Shown here in pieces: positions 43,098-52,910 of a stretch of DNA of 64,000 bases. The notes below the pieces were generated by a model. The model was not told the origin of the DNA. It ran no database searches and was given only the letters and a program-made list of their open reading frames with translations. Within the stretch, counting starts at the first letter, position 1. The number at the start of each line of letters is the position of its first letter. The position numbers and the translations under genes are program-made. Source of the DNA: Bacteroidales bacterium (GTDB lineage Bacteria > Bacteroidota > Bacteroidia > Bacteroidales > F082); assembly GCA_016282015.1 (NCBI GenBank), contig JAEEJS010000020.1, forward strand, positions 37,130-101,129. Reading direction: 5' to 3'.

Positions 43098-45662
43098 ATG
43101 AAAAAGTACCTACTACTATTGCTTTTTGCTGTTACTGGTTACGGACTGGCAGCCCAGGACTTGACCAACGACACGCTTGCCGCGACTGTCACTATGCCGA
43201 CAATCATCATGATTGACACGGATTATGACGATGCCCAGAGCTCGACCGACATCTCGAGTTTCCTGCAGTCGTCGCGCGACGTTTTCAACAACATAGCAGC
43301 ATATAATCTGAGCACAAGACGTTTCCGCATACGCGCATACGACTCGAAATACACCGATGTGCTGATAAACGGAGTGCCTATGAACGACCCTGACGGCGGA
43401 CGTCCTTACTACTCCAACTGGGGTGGCTTGAACGACGTGATGCGCAATGTGGTGACCATGGTCAACTCGGGCATCACCTTTGAGGGATTCGGCGGCCCAG
43501 GCGGCTTGACAGCCATCTCCACCAGAGCCAGCAACTACCGCAAGCAGGTGTCGTTGAGCTACGCTTTCTCAAACCGTTCGTACAATCACCGTCTCATGGC
43601 TACTGCCAGCACCGGCATGATGTCCAACGGCTGGGCTTTCACAGTGTCGCTTTCGGGACGTTACACCCCCATGAACAGCAGTTTAGACTGGAGCGAAGGC
43701 ACATGGTATAACGGTACAAGCTATTTCCTCTCTGCCGAGAAGAGATTGAACAAGAAACATTCATTGGGTCTTCTGGTGTTTGGCTCTCCATCAAACCGTG
43801 CCACTTCATCACCTTCGGTTCAGGAGACTTTCGACCTTTTGGGAACCAACTACTATAATCCAAACTGGGGATATCAGACTGATGGGAGCGGCAACCGTTT
43901 CGAGCGTAACGCCCGCGTGAGCACCTATCACCAGCCTATGTTCCAGCTGCAGCATTACTGGAACCCTAACGAGAAACTCGAAATCAATACAACCGCATAC
44001 TACTGGTTCGGCAGAGGCGGCTCCACAGCTCTTGAGTGGGGTGAGGCGGCCGACCCGCGTCCAGACTACTACCGCAACCTTCCAAGCTACTATCTCTATC
44101 AATTGGAGAACGGCGCCGACGGTTACACTTGGGACGGATATCTGGCATATAAGGAGAACTGGATCAACGACCCGCTTATGCATCAGATCAACTGGGACAA
44201 TCTCTATGCGGCAAACTCCAGAAACCTCAAAACCATCAACAACGCCAACAATACTGAGGGCAATACTGTTACGGGCTACTTCTCTAAATACATAGTTGAG
44301 GAACGTCGTCAGGACAAGCAACAGTATGGCTTGACCAGCAGATTCAAATATGAGTTCAACCCTAATCTGCATCTCTACGGTGGTCTCAGAGCTGGTATTT
44401 CAAAGACTCATTACTACAAGAAAGTGGCCGACCTGCTTGGCGGTGACTATTATCTGGACATAGACAAATATGCAGACGGCGAGGCTTTCGACATCACCGA
44501 CTACCAGCAGACCAACATACGCAACAAGAACCACTTGGCCAAGGTGGGCGACATCATAGGATATGACTATATAGCCAATGTGAACAATGTAGTCCTCTGG
44601 GGTGAGCTCACATACACCAAGAACCGCTGGTCCACCTATTTGGGACTTGAGGCTTTCTACACTCAGCTTTATCGTACGGGTAACTTCGAAAACGGACGTT
44701 TCCTCGGCAGCGAGTCGTATGGCGATTCAGAGAAGCTCAACCAAGTAAACGGCAGCTTCAAAATCGGTGCAAGCTACGCTATCAATGGACGCAACTACAT
44801 AGTGGCCAACGTAATGATGAAGAGCCAGGCTCCTGATTTCAGGAGCGTATTTGTGGCTCCGCGAGTGCGTAACACCATAGTCAACAATGTCGATAACGAG
44901 AGAATCTTTGGCTATGACTTGGCTTACGAATACCGTTCGCCTTTGATGAAGGCCCGTTTGGCTGTCTATCAGACACGCATGGGCCAACTCACATGGAACC
45001 GCTCGTTCTACTACGAGTCGACGGGCAAGTATGTCAACTATATCATGAACGGCATTGAGCAGCTGTCGCAGGGTATAGAGTTGGGCGCCGACATCAATCT
45101 CTCTTCAACAGTCAGCATGCAATTGGCCGGAACAATGGGAGACCATCACTACACCAACCGCCCTAAAGTGTACGTCTATGAGGATAACGACGCACACGCT
45201 ATATACGACGGTGAGACAGTCTATCTCGAAAACTACTACGTGGGTGAGATGCCTCAGACAGTGGGCTCAATCGGACTTAAGTACAACTCTCCAAAATACT
45301 GGTGGGTCAGCGTCAACGCCAATTACTTCGCCGACTACTACCTCGCGGTCAACCCGACCAACCACACCGCCGAGACATTCGAGAACCTCTACGACGATGA
45401 CTATCGTACCAAGATGCTTCTCCAGCAGAAGAAACTCGACGACGCCTTCACCCTCGACTTCTATGCAGGCAAGTCGTGGAGCGTGAAAGGCTACACTATA
45501 CTGTTGAATTTGAGTATCAACAATGTGCTCAACAACAGAGACATCGTACTTTACGGTTACGAGCAGCTCCGTTCCGACTACGACGATCCGGAGCGCTTCC
45601 CCGAGAAGTATTCCTATCTCTACGGCATTAACTATTATATCAGTTTAACAGTCAGACACTAA
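43098..45662 (+). CDS. TonB-dependent outer-membrane receptor
   Basis: 854 residues. Signal peptide ending GLAAQ. A plug domain (about 45-150) carries FRIRAYDSKYTDVLINGVPMND, the usual plug segment, and a later Gly-rich stretch FEGFGGPGGLTAISTRASN. The rest is a 22-strand barrel ending in INYYISLTVRH. The N-terminal carboxypeptidase-like domain and STN domain typical of SusC-type receptors are absent, so it is not a SusC glycan receptor. It heads a run with two DUF5689 lipoproteins 17 nt downstream. Confidence 0.85.
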   Translation: MKKYLLLLLFAVTGYGLAAQDLTNDTLAATVTMPTIIMIDTDYDDAQSSTDISSFLQSSRDVFNNIAAYNLSTRRFRIRAYDSKYTDVLINGVPMNDPDGGRPYYSNWGGLNDVMRNVVTMVNSGITFEGFGGPGGLTAISTRASNYRKQVSLSYAFSNRSYNHRLMATASTGMMSNGWAFTVSLSGRYTPMNSSLDWSEGTWYNGTSYFLSAEKRLNKKHSLGLLVFGSPSNRATSSPSVQETFDLLGTNYYNPNWGYQTDGSGNRFERNARVSTYHQPMFQLQHYWNPNEKLEINTTAYYWFGRGGSTALEWGEAADPRPDYYRNLPSYYLYQLENGADGYTWDGYLAYKENWINDPLMHQINWDNLYAANSRNLKTINNANNTEGNTVTGYFSKYIVEERRQDKQQYGLTSRFKYEFNPNLHLYGGLRAGISKTHYYKKVADLLGGDYYLDIDKYADGEAFDITDYQQTNIRNKNHLAKVGDIIGYDYIANVNNVVLWGELTYTKNRWSTYLGLEAFYTQLYRTGNFENGRFLGSESYGDSEKLNQVNGSFKIGASYAINGRNYIVANVMMKSQAPDFRSVFVAPRVRNTIVNNVDNERIFGYDLAYEYRSPLMKARLAVYQTRMGQLTWNRSFYYESTGKYVNYIMNGIEQLSQGIELGADINLSSTVSMQLAGTMGDHHYTNRPKVYVYEDNDAHAIYDGETVYLENYYVGEMPQTVGSIGLKYNSPKYWWVSVNANYFADYYLAVNPTNHTAETFENLYDDDYRTKMLLQQKKLDDAFTLDFYAGKSWSVKGYTILLNLSINNVLNNRDIVLYGYEQLRSDYDDPERFPEKYSYLYGINYYISLTVRH

Positions 45663-45679
45663 TAAGAAAGGGAAATACC

Positions 45680-47464
45680 ATGAAAAAACTCGCTATATTA
45701 TTAATAGGTATTACAATGTTGTTTGCGTCTTGCAAGAAAGACAATGACAAACCGTTTATCAATGTTTTCCCTACAGGAAATGACTGGACAGTGGGCCGTA
45801 TACTCGACTCTCTCAGCGCTTTGAACTCATATCAGTTTGACACTGTGTTCGACCGCAACGCCCAGAACGCCGTGGTGAAAGGCTATGTCATAGCCGATGA
45901 GACCAACGGCAACATTTACCGTACTTTCTATCTGAGAGGTGAAGACGGCAAGTGCGTGGCAGTATACAGAAGAGGCGCCAGCGACGGCGGAAGTGACCAG
46001 TTCAACGTACGTCAGGGTGACTATATAGGTTGTAAGCTTTACGGTTCAGTGGTATCAAGCTACAACAATCTGCCTCAGCTTCAGCTACAGGAACATGATG
46101 TGAACAGTCTGATAGTCATTTATCAAAGAGACTGTGTCGACAAAGTTCAGCCAGTCAGCACCACCATCGAGCGCATCCAAGCAGGCGAACATCTCTGCGA
46201 TTTGGTAAAACTTGATGATGTGCAGTTTGAGTCATTCTCAGGGCTGACATATTCCGAGGTGGGCTCCAATACCAACAGGACCCTTCAGTCATGTTCAGGA
46301 GAGTCTATCATAGTCCGCACAAACAGCTATGCCAACTTTGCCGCCGAGGAACTCCCTGAAGGCAGAGGCTCGCTGGTGAGTATAGCATCTGTGTTCGGCA
46401 CCACCTGGCAGCTTTTGCTGCGCAACCCCAGACTGGATGTCTCAATGACTGATGCCAGATGCGGCGCGGGCGGTGATTTGATGGATTTGCCTTACGTTCA
46501 GAACTTTGCTTCATCATTCGGTTCATATACCACATACAATGAGTTGGGCAATCAGGAATGGATCATAGACTTCCAGACAGCCAAGATGACCGGTAAGGAA
46601 GGAGATAACTACTATGCCAACGAAGACTGGCTCATTTCTTCACCTATCAATATGACCGGTGATAATGTGATTGCCGAGATACAGTACATAGCCCGTTACT
46701 TCAGTAATTTCGACAACGAACTCACACTGTGGGTGTCGGAAGATTACATTTACGATGAATATCCATACGATTTCACATGGGAGCAAGTCCCTGTGGAATG
46801 GCAGAACTCCGCCGACTGGAACACCTTCAACTTAAAGGAGGTGGTGCTTGACGACTACATCGGCAAGACAGTGACCTTCGCCGTGAAGTATGTGTCTGTT
46901 GAAGGCACCTGCGGTACCATAGAAATCAAGTCAATAGCTATCAAGAACGGTACACCTACACCTCCGCCTGTCACCATCTTCGGTGAGTCGTTCGCTCAGG
47001 GTCAGGGCGCGTTCACAATTGAGAACGTGGCGATGGATCCGGCTCTCAATTACGTTTGGAGACACGATCAGCAGTACAGTTGCATGAAGGCCAGCGCCTA
47101 TCTGAACGGCTCCAACCATACAAGCCAGAGCTGGCTCATTTCACCGGCTATCGACCTGTCTGAGTACGATGCAGCAACACTCACCTTCGAGCACACTTAC
47201 AGATACGGTGTGATACCGACTGAGGAAATGAGAGTTTACGTGTCTACCGACTACGTCACAGGTTCGCCTACAGAGGCCACATGGACCAAGCTCGACATAC
47301 CTGTGTATCCTTCAGGTTCAAGCTGGACGTTTGTGAATGCGGGTAATATTGACCTGAGCGCATTCTGCGGCAACAGTGATGTACACATAGCATTCAGATA
47401 TCACAGTACAACCGAGTCTTCAGCCACATGGGAGGTTAAGGATGTAGTTGTATTCCAGGAATAA
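45680..47464 (+). CDS. DUF5689/choice-of-anchor J lipoprotein
   Basis: 594 residues. Lipoprotein signal MKKLAILLIGITMLFASC. A DUF5689 region (about 30-255) with VKGYVIADETNGNIYRTF, an OB-fold-like pattern, is followed by two beta-sandwich choice-of-anchor J domains (about 265-415 and 430-594), the second starting near FGESFAQGQGAFTIENV. Expected on the outer leaflet of the outer membrane or facing the periplasm, probably partner of the TonB receptor. Ligand unknown. Confidence 0.8.
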   Translation: MKKLAILLIGITMLFASCKKDNDKPFINVFPTGNDWTVGRILDSLSALNSYQFDTVFDRNAQNAVVKGYVIADETNGNIYRTFYLRGEDGKCVAVYRRGASDGGSDQFNVRQGDYIGCKLYGSVVSSYNNLPQLQLQEHDVNSLIVIYQRDCVDKVQPVSTTIERIQAGEHLCDLVKLDDVQFESFSGLTYSEVGSNTNRTLQSCSGESIIVRTNSYANFAAEELPEGRGSLVSIASVFGTTWQLLLRNPRLDVSMTDARCGAGGDLMDLPYVQNFASSFGSYTTYNELGNQEWIIDFQTAKMTGKEGDNYYANEDWLISSPINMTGDNVIAEIQYIARYFSNFDNELTLWVSEDYIYDEYPYDFTWEQVPVEWQNSADWNTFNLKEVVLDDYIGKTVTFAVKYVSVEGTCGTIEIKSIAIKNGTPTPPPVTIFGESFAQGQGAFTIENVAMDPALNYVWRHDQQYSCMKASAYLNGSNHTSQSWLISPAIDLSEYDAATLTFEHTYRYGVIPTEEMRVYVSTDYVTGSPTEATWTKLDIPVYPSGSSWTFVNAGNIDLSAFCGNSDVHIAFRYHSTTESSATWEVKDVVVFQE

Positions 47465-47492
47465 ATAATTGATAATTAAAGATTATAGAGAT

Positions 47493-48683
47493 ATGTTAAA
47501 GTCAATGAGAAAATACGGCATATTAGTACTGATGGCAGTGACAATGTTGTTCTCCTGCGTAGACAAGCATGCAAAGGAAAACAACTATCCTGTTCCGGGA
47601 GTCGACTTCACCCTTCCTGTGGGACGGGTTTATACCATCGACACTCTGCTTTACATGTGGCACGCCGAAGGCATCCATAAGTTTGAAGAGGATGCATCGG
47701 TGTACGGCATAGTCGTGGGAGACGAGACTTCGGGCAACATCTACAAAGCCTCGTTCATACAGGACGGCGACAAAGCCATCGAACTTTATCTGAAGAGCAC
47801 CAGCGGTCTGCGCATAGGCGATTCCATACGCGTATACCTGAAAGGCGCCACCTTGTCGGAATACAGCGGCACGCCTCAGATACAGGATCTCAATCCGAAT
47901 AACATCACTATCTTGGCAAACAATAAGAAAGTGGAACCTGTCGAGCTGCTTACATCTGAGTTGAATACAGAATTAATCTGCCGACTGGTGAAGTTCAATC
48001 ATGTGGAGTTCAGAGCTGCCGACCGTTACAACACTTATGCTCCGGAAGACGCCTACGGACAGTATTATCTGGCCCAGTACGACGACGACTGCAACCTGGT
48101 GGATCAGTCAGTTCTGGTGAGAACCAGCAACTATGCCAGTTTCCATAATGTACAGCTGGCTCAGGGCAGCGGCTCCATAACAGGTATCATCACCTATTAC
48201 AGCAACAACAGCGTATATCAGTTCACCATCCGCAGTCTTTCGGAAGTCCTGATGGAGAACGAACCATGCGAGGCCCCGATTATTCTGCCGGAAGGATCCG
48301 GTACCTCAAGCGATCCGTATAATATATCGGCAGGTATACTCAACCAGGGCACAGAAGATCTGTCATGGGTGAGAGGCTACATAGTCGGTTCGGCTAATAT
48401 CATCAGCGGTGTCATCACCAACGACTCGCAGATTACCTGGGAGCCTCCGTTCACTCAGAACGCCAACATAACCAATTTCATAGTTGCTGACAGACCGGAA
48501 GAACGCGATATCAACAACTGTATGGTTATCTATCTGCCGAGCAACGCTCCGTCAGGCATTCAGTCCAGCAACCTGAAAGACCATCCGGAGAACCACGGCA
48601 AGATGTTGAAAGTGAAAGGTAGATTGAAATCATATCTCGGCAAGCCTGGTATGATGGAAACTAATGAATATGTGTTAAACTAA
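47493..48683 (+). CDS. DUF5689/DUF6359 lipoprotein
   Basis: 396 residues from the ATG at 47493 (alternatives 47469 and 47505). Lipoprotein signal ending VTMLFSC. The DUF5689 region (about 40-260) is paralogous to that of the previous gene: YGIVVGDETSGNIYKASF against VKGYVIADETNGNIYRTF. The C-terminal part (about 275-396) with YNISAGILNQG and WVRGYIVGSAN resembles DUF6359. OB-fold-like, hence possibly binding an anionic ligand (inference). Lies between its paralogue and the glycosyltransferase gene. Confidence 0.78.
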   Translation: MLKSMRKYGILVLMAVTMLFSCVDKHAKENNYPVPGVDFTLPVGRVYTIDTLLYMWHAEGIHKFEEDASVYGIVVGDETSGNIYKASFIQDGDKAIELYLKSTSGLRIGDSIRVYLKGATLSEYSGTPQIQDLNPNNITILANNKKVEPVELLTSELNTELICRLVKFNHVEFRAADRYNTYAPEDAYGQYYLAQYDDDCNLVDQSVLVRTSNYASFHNVQLAQGSGSITGIITYYSNNSVYQFTIRSLSEVLMENEPCEAPIILPEGSGTSSDPYNISAGILNQGTEDLSWVRGYIVGSANIISGVITNDSQITWEPPFTQNANITNFIVADRPEERDINNCMVIYLPSNAPSGIQSSNLKDHPENHGKMLKVKGRLKSYLGKPGMMETNEYVLN

Positions 48684-48700
48684 TTGATTCTTGAAGAATT

Positions 48701-49438
48701 ATGTCAGAAAACCTTGTAATCATCCCGACATACAATGAGAAGGAGAATATCGAGAAGATAATCCGGTATGTCTTCAATCTTCCAATGGCCTTCGATATTC
48801 TGGTCGTTGAAGACAACAGTCCTGACGGCACTGCCGACATAGTGAAACGCCTGATGCAGGAGTTTCCGGACAGGCTGTTCATTGAGGAACGCAAAGGTAA
48901 ATTAGGATTGGGTACAGCTTATATCCACGGATTCAAATGGGCTTTGGAGCGTGATTACCAATATGTAACGGAGATGGATGCGGACTTTTCGCATAACCCA
49001 GACGACCTCATCCGTCTGCATGACGCCTGCGCCAACGGTGCCGATCTGGCAATTGGCTCACGTTACAAATGCGGTGTCAATGTGGTCAACTGGCCTATGG
49101 GCCGCGTGCTGATGTCGTACTACGCCTCGGCATACGTCCGTTTCATGACCGGTATGAAGGTGCGCGACACCACAGCCGGCTTCGTGTGCTACACACGCAG
49201 GGTGCTCGAGACCATCGATTTCGACAGAATCAAATTCATAGGCTATGCCTTCCAGATTGAGATGAAATACACCGCTTGGAAGCTGGGCTTCAATATAGAG
49301 GAAGTGTCCATCATCTTCACCGACCGCCGCGAAGGAACGTCGAAGATGTCGGGTGGCATTTTCAGAGAAGCCATATTCGGTGTCATCAACTTGAGATGGA
49401 GAGGAATGATGGGTAGAATTAAACCAAAACAGAAATAA
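48701..49438 (+). CDS. Polyprenol phosphate mannosyl/glucosyl transferase-like GT2 enzyme
   Basis: 245 residues. GT2 fold of the dolichol-phosphate mannose synthase type: VIIPTYNEKENIEKI, DILVVEDNSPDGTADI and the metal-binding DADFSHNP. Near the C-terminus, INLRWRGMMGRIK is basic and may sit on the membrane. It moves a hexose from an NDP-sugar to undecaprenyl phosphate, which can supply envelope glycans or protein O-glycosylation. Its stop overlaps the next start by 1 nt (TAATG). Confidence 0.88.
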   Translation: MSENLVIIPTYNEKENIEKIIRYVFNLPMAFDILVVEDNSPDGTADIVKRLMQEFPDRLFIEERKGKLGLGTAYIHGFKWALERDYQYVTEMDADFSHNPDDLIRLHDACANGADLAIGSRYKCGVNVVNWPMGRVLMSYYASAYVRFMTGMKVRDTTAGFVCYTRRVLETIDFDRIKFIGYAFQIEMKYTAWKLGFNIEEVSIIFTDRREGTSKMSGGIFREAIFGVINLRWRGMMGRIKPKQK

Positions 49439-50805
49439 TGAGTTACATCATTAAAAACGCGACACTTGTCAACGAAGGTAAGACTACGTTGGCAAGTGTT
49501 GTCATATCAGGCGAGAAAATAGAAAGAATAATCGTCGGCGACGAAGCACAGTTGAACGCTTCGGATTCATGGAAAAACTATGAGGTGATAGATGCCAAGG
49601 GCTTGTACCTCATCCCGGGCGTCATCGACGAGCACGTGCATTTCCGTGAGCCGGGCCTGACCCAGAAAGCCGACATTCATTCCGAGAGCTGCGCTGCTGT
49701 TGCCGGAGGCGTGACCTCCTTCATGGACATGCCTAACACTCAGCCTCAGACAACCACAATTGAGGCCCTGCAACAGAAGTTCGATATTGCGGCCGGGAAG
49801 TCGGTGGCTAACTATTCCTTCTACCTGGGTGCCACCAACGACAACTTGGCTGAAATACACCGCCTCGACCCCAAGAAGGTGTGCGGAGTGAAGCTGTTTA
49901 TGGGCTCCAGCACTGGCAATATGCTCGTCAACGAGAACGAGACCCTGGTGCGTCTGTTCCAGGAGTCACCTTGCCTGATTGCAGCACACTGCGAGGACGA
50001 GCAGATTATTCACGAAAATACTGTGTGCTGCAAGGATTTGGTCTCTAAAGGAGAGGTAGTGCCGGACGCGGGCATACATCCTTTTGTACGTACCACTGAG
50101 GCCTGCTACAAGTCGTCAGCGAAAGCTGTAGACATGGCCGCAAAGTTCGGGACCCGTTTGCACATAATGCATATCTCCACCAAGTCGGAACTGACACTGT
50201 TCAGAAACGACATCCCTCTGCAGGACAAGAAGATAACTGCCGAGACCTGCCCGCATTACCTGACATTCTGCGACAAGGACTACGAGACAAAGAGTTTCGC
50301 CATAAAATGCAATCCGGCCATCAAGATGGCCTCCGACCGCGAGTTACTGCGCCATGCTCTGGTGGACGGACATATAGACACCATAGGATCCGACCACGCT
50401 CCGCATTTGTGGCACGAAAAGTTCACTGACGACTATTTCACTTCGAAATCAGGCTTTCCGTCCATTCAGAATAACCTTCAGGTGATGCTCAACCTCCATC
50501 AGCAGGGTCTGCTGTCGCTGACACAGATAGTTCAGCTTATGTGCCACAATCCGGCCATATTGTATCAGATAAAAGGCAGAGGCTTCATACGCGAAGGCTA
50601 TTATGCCGACCTGGCTCTGGTCGACCTGAACCGTCCTACAGTGATTAAAAATGCCGACATGCTCTACAAATGCGGCTGGACTCCATACGACGGCATGGAG
50701 GTTAACTCCCAGGTGACCCATACCTTTGTGAACGGCAAGCTTGTCTATCACGACGGAACAGTTGAAGAAACAATAAATAGCAAACCTTTGGAATTTGACA
50801 GATGA
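49438..50805 (+). CDS. pyrC: Dihydroorotase
   Basis: 455 residues, amidohydrolase superfamily, class I dihydroorotase. DEHVHFREPGLTQKAD holds the HxH zinc ligands; the carboxylated Lys is expected in VKLFMGSSTGN; HCEDE, HIMHIST and SDHAPH supply the other ligands. Third step of pyrimidine synthesis. One-base overlap with the upstream glycosyltransferase and four-base overlap (ATGA) with the MORN lipoprotein. Confidence 0.92.
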   Translation: MSYIIKNATLVNEGKTTLASVVISGEKIERIIVGDEAQLNASDSWKNYEVIDAKGLYLIPGVIDEHVHFREPGLTQKADIHSESCAAVAGGVTSFMDMPNTQPQTTTIEALQQKFDIAAGKSVANYSFYLGATNDNLAEIHRLDPKKVCGVKLFMGSSTGNMLVNENETLVRLFQESPCLIAAHCEDEQIIHENTVCCKDLVSKGEVVPDAGIHPFVRTTEACYKSSAKAVDMAAKFGTRLHIMHISTKSELTLFRNDIPLQDKKITAETCPHYLTFCDKDYETKSFAIKCNPAIKMASDRELLRHALVDGHIDTIGSDHAPHLWHEKFTDDYFTSKSGFPSIQNNLQVMLNLHQQGLLSLTQIVQLMCHNPAILYQIKGRGFIREGYYADLALVDLNRPTVIKNADMLYKCGWTPYDGMEVNSQVTHTFVNGKLVYHDGTVEETINSKPLEFDR

Positions 50806-51233
50806 AAAAGATACTAGTAGTTTTAGGACTGATAATGCTGTTGGCATCATGCCACAAAGAAGTGCGCCACGTCGAAAAGGTGGTTTACCGCTATGCAGAA
50901 ACCGACATACCGTGGATTATTTATTACTACGACGTGGTCGGACGCGATTCGACCTGGGTGGAGGAGAAATGGTTCCACGAAAACGGGCTGCTGAGTCTGG
51001 AAGGCAAAATAGTTGATAACAAAAGGGAAGGCGTCTTCAAGGGCTATTATCCCACAGGCGAGCTGATGAGCTATGGAAAGTTCGTAAAAGGCAAGCGTGA
51101 GGGTAGAGGTAAGATATATTTCGTGAGCGGCAAGGTTAACGTCGACAACGAATATCGCGACGGCAAGCCATATGGCCTGTGGAAGATATACAACGAAGAA
51201 GGCGAATTGATCGATGTAAAGGATTACAGATGA
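50802..51233 (+). CDS. MORN-repeat lipoprotein (YwqK-like)
   Basis: 143 residues. Lipoprotein signal MKKILVVLGLIMLLASC. Then MORN/YwqK-type repeats: WFHENGLLSLEGKIVDNKREG, GYYPTGELMSYGKFVKGKREG, IYFVSGKVNVDNEYRDGKPYG and IYNEEGELIDVK. In Bacteroidota such proteins are numerous and of unclear function; names such as toxin-antitoxin YwqK are carried by annotation only, and no toxin partner is adjacent. The gene is sandwiched between pyrC and tadA with 4-nt overlaps on both sides. Confidence 0.8.
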   Translation: MKKILVVLGLIMLLASCHKEVRHVEKVVYRYAETDIPWIIYYYDVVGRDSTWVEEKWFHENGLLSLEGKIVDNKREGVFKGYYPTGELMSYGKFVKGKREGRGKIYFVSGKVNVDNEYRDGKPYGLWKIYNEEGELIDVKDYR

Positions 51234-51673
51234 TGTTGTCAGTGTTTTCAGATGAAAGCTACATGCGGCAGGCTTTGAACGAGGCCAAGGCCGCAGCCGA
51301 TGCCGACGAGGTGCCGGTGGGCGCTGTGGTGGTGGTCAACGACAAGGTCATAGCCAGGGCTCACAACCAGGTTGAGCTTCTAACCGACGTGACAGCTCAT
51401 GCCGAAATACTTGCAATCACTGCGGCCTGCAACGCCTTGGGCACTAAATACCTGGACGATTGCACCCTTTATGTCACTCTGGAGCCTTGCGTGATGTGCG
51501 CCGGAGCCTTGGAGCACTGTCATATCAAAAAGGTGGTGTGGGCCTGCGACGACCCCAAAAACGGCTTTCAGCGTTTCGGCAACCTGCTTCACCCCAAAAC
51601 CGAAGTGGTTTGCGGTGTGTTGAAAGACGAATGCCTCGAACTGCTTACGGGATTTTTCAAGAATAAACGGTAA
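51230..51673 (+). CDS. tadA: tRNA-specific adenosine deaminase
   Basis: 147 residues from the ATG at 51230, which overlaps the MORN stop as ATGA; the longer frame from 51179 reads through out-of-frame coding sequence. Converts A34 to inosine in tRNA-Arg(ACG). Zinc site: HAEILAI and PCVMCAGA. The N-terminal YMRQALNEAKAAADADEVPVGAVV is diagnostic of TadA. Confidence 0.92.
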   Translation: MMLSVFSDESYMRQALNEAKAAADADEVPVGAVVVVNDKVIARAHNQVELLTDVTAHAEILAITAACNALGTKYLDDCTLYVTLEPCVMCAGALEHCHIKKVVWACDDPKNGFQRFGNLLHPKTEVVCGVLKDECLELLTGFFKNKR

Positions 51674-51675
51674 AC

Positions 51676-52908
51676 TTATTTGCCAAGCATATTTTCCAAT
51701 ACAGCCATGATGCTCTTTGTGGCTCCGATTTTGCCGGCGACATAGTCGTGGCAAATCTTAGATGCCTCAGCGTAGGCTTGTTCATCGTTAATGAACTTGT
51801 AGAACATATCCTCCAACTCCTTCTGATCGTGGATGACGAAAGCTCCGCGCAGTTCCACCAGGTCGACAGCCTCTTCGAACGATTTGTATTTTGGTCCGAA
51901 TATCACCGGAACGTCGAACACTATGGCTTCCTGAATGTTGTGTATGCCATCGTAGAAGCCGGCGCCTATGTAGGCGAAACGGGCGTAACGGTAAATTTTA
52001 GACAGTAAGCCTATTTTATTGATAACCAATGTTTTGCATTGGTTGGTCGGGTCAAAGTTGGTGTAGAGCTGGTAGTCATGCAGATGCGCTTCTATGTGCT
52101 GTACATGCTCGTCGGAGATGTCGTGAGGCACCATGATGAAGCAGTAATCGGCAGGCATGTTGTCTATGAAATGATAGAGCAGACGCTCGTCTGACGGCCA
52201 GCTGCTGCCGGCTATTATGCATTTTCTGTCGCCTATGAACTGCTCGATGTCGGGATAGCGCTGGGCTTGCTGGGCTATGTCGTAAACACGGTCGAAACGT
52301 GTATCGCCCGTCACTGTGACATTGGTGATTCCCATATTGTTGAGGAGTTCCTTGGTCTCTTCATTCTGCGCAAAGAAATACTCCACCATGTAGAAATGGT
52401 TTCTGAACCAACGGCCCCAAGGCTTGAAGAAATACTGATTCTTGCGGAGGGCGGCCGAAATGTAGTAAAGCGGGATATGTCTGTCGTGCAAGACTCTGAT
52501 ATAGTTGAACCAGAATTCGTATTTCACGAAAAACGCGGCTTTAAACTTGAAGTTGTCGGTCAATTTCTGGGCGTTGCTGATGGTGTCAACTGGCATGTAA
52601 GCTATCTTGTCGGCCAGTGGGAAATCTTTCTTCACCTCGTAACCCGAAGGGGAGAAGAAGGTGAGCAAAAGCTTGTATTGAGGGTATTGTGCCTTCAAAG
52701 CCTCTATAATCGGGAGTCCTTGCTCAAACTCGCCCAAAGAGGAAACATGCATCCATATCCACTCGGCATTGGGGTCGTCCGATTTCAGATGTTCCCATTG
52801 GTTATCGCGGCCGTGCCACCATGCCCAGGCCTTCTTATTTCCGAAAAATTTGGCTAAAAAAACGATTGCTGAATAACAGCGGATGATTAAGTTATAAATG
52901 ATTTGCAT
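51676..52908 (-). CDS. waaA: 3-deoxy-D-manno-octulosonic acid transferase
   Basis: 410 residues, GT30 family. Adds Kdo to lipid A. N-terminal hydrophobic anchor (about 1-20), WMHVSSLGEFEQGLPIIEAL (the catalytic Glu region), SGYEVKKDF, the GDTRFDRV segment and, near the C-terminus, FGPKYKSFEEAVDLV. Convergent with tadA at 2 nt. Starts 2 nt after the upstream barrel gene. Confidence 0.92.
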   Translation of the reverse strand: MQIIYNLIIRCYSAIVFLAKFFGNKKAWAWWHGRDNQWEHLKSDDPNAEWIWMHVSSLGEFEQGLPIIEALKAQYPQYKLLLTFFSPSGYEVKKDFPLADKIAYMPVDTISNAQKLTDNFKFKAAFFVKYEFWFNYIRVLHDRHIPLYYISAALRKNQYFFKPWGRWFRNHFYMVEYFFAQNEETKELLNNMGITNVTVTGDTRFDRVYDIAQQAQRYPDIEQFIGDRKCIIAGSSWPSDERLLYHFIDNMPADYCFIMVPHDISDEHVQHIEAHLHDYQLYTNFDPTNQCKTLVINKIGLLSKIYRYARFAYIGAGFYDGIHNIQEAIVFDVPVIFGPKYKSFEEAVDLVELRGAFVIHDQKELEDMFYKFINDEQAYAEASKICHDYVAGKIGATKSIMAVLENMLGK

Positions 52909-52910
52909 TT

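Noticed and set aside
43098..48683. SusCD-type polysaccharide utilisation locus
   Set aside because: The receptor lacks the SusC-type N-terminal domain, no SusD or glycoside hydrolase is present in the locus, and the lipoproteins are DUF5689-type.
50802..51233. Toxin-antitoxin module
   Set aside because: MORN/YwqK proteins are sometimes called antitoxin components, but no toxin gene is adjacent and neighbours are pyrC and tadA.
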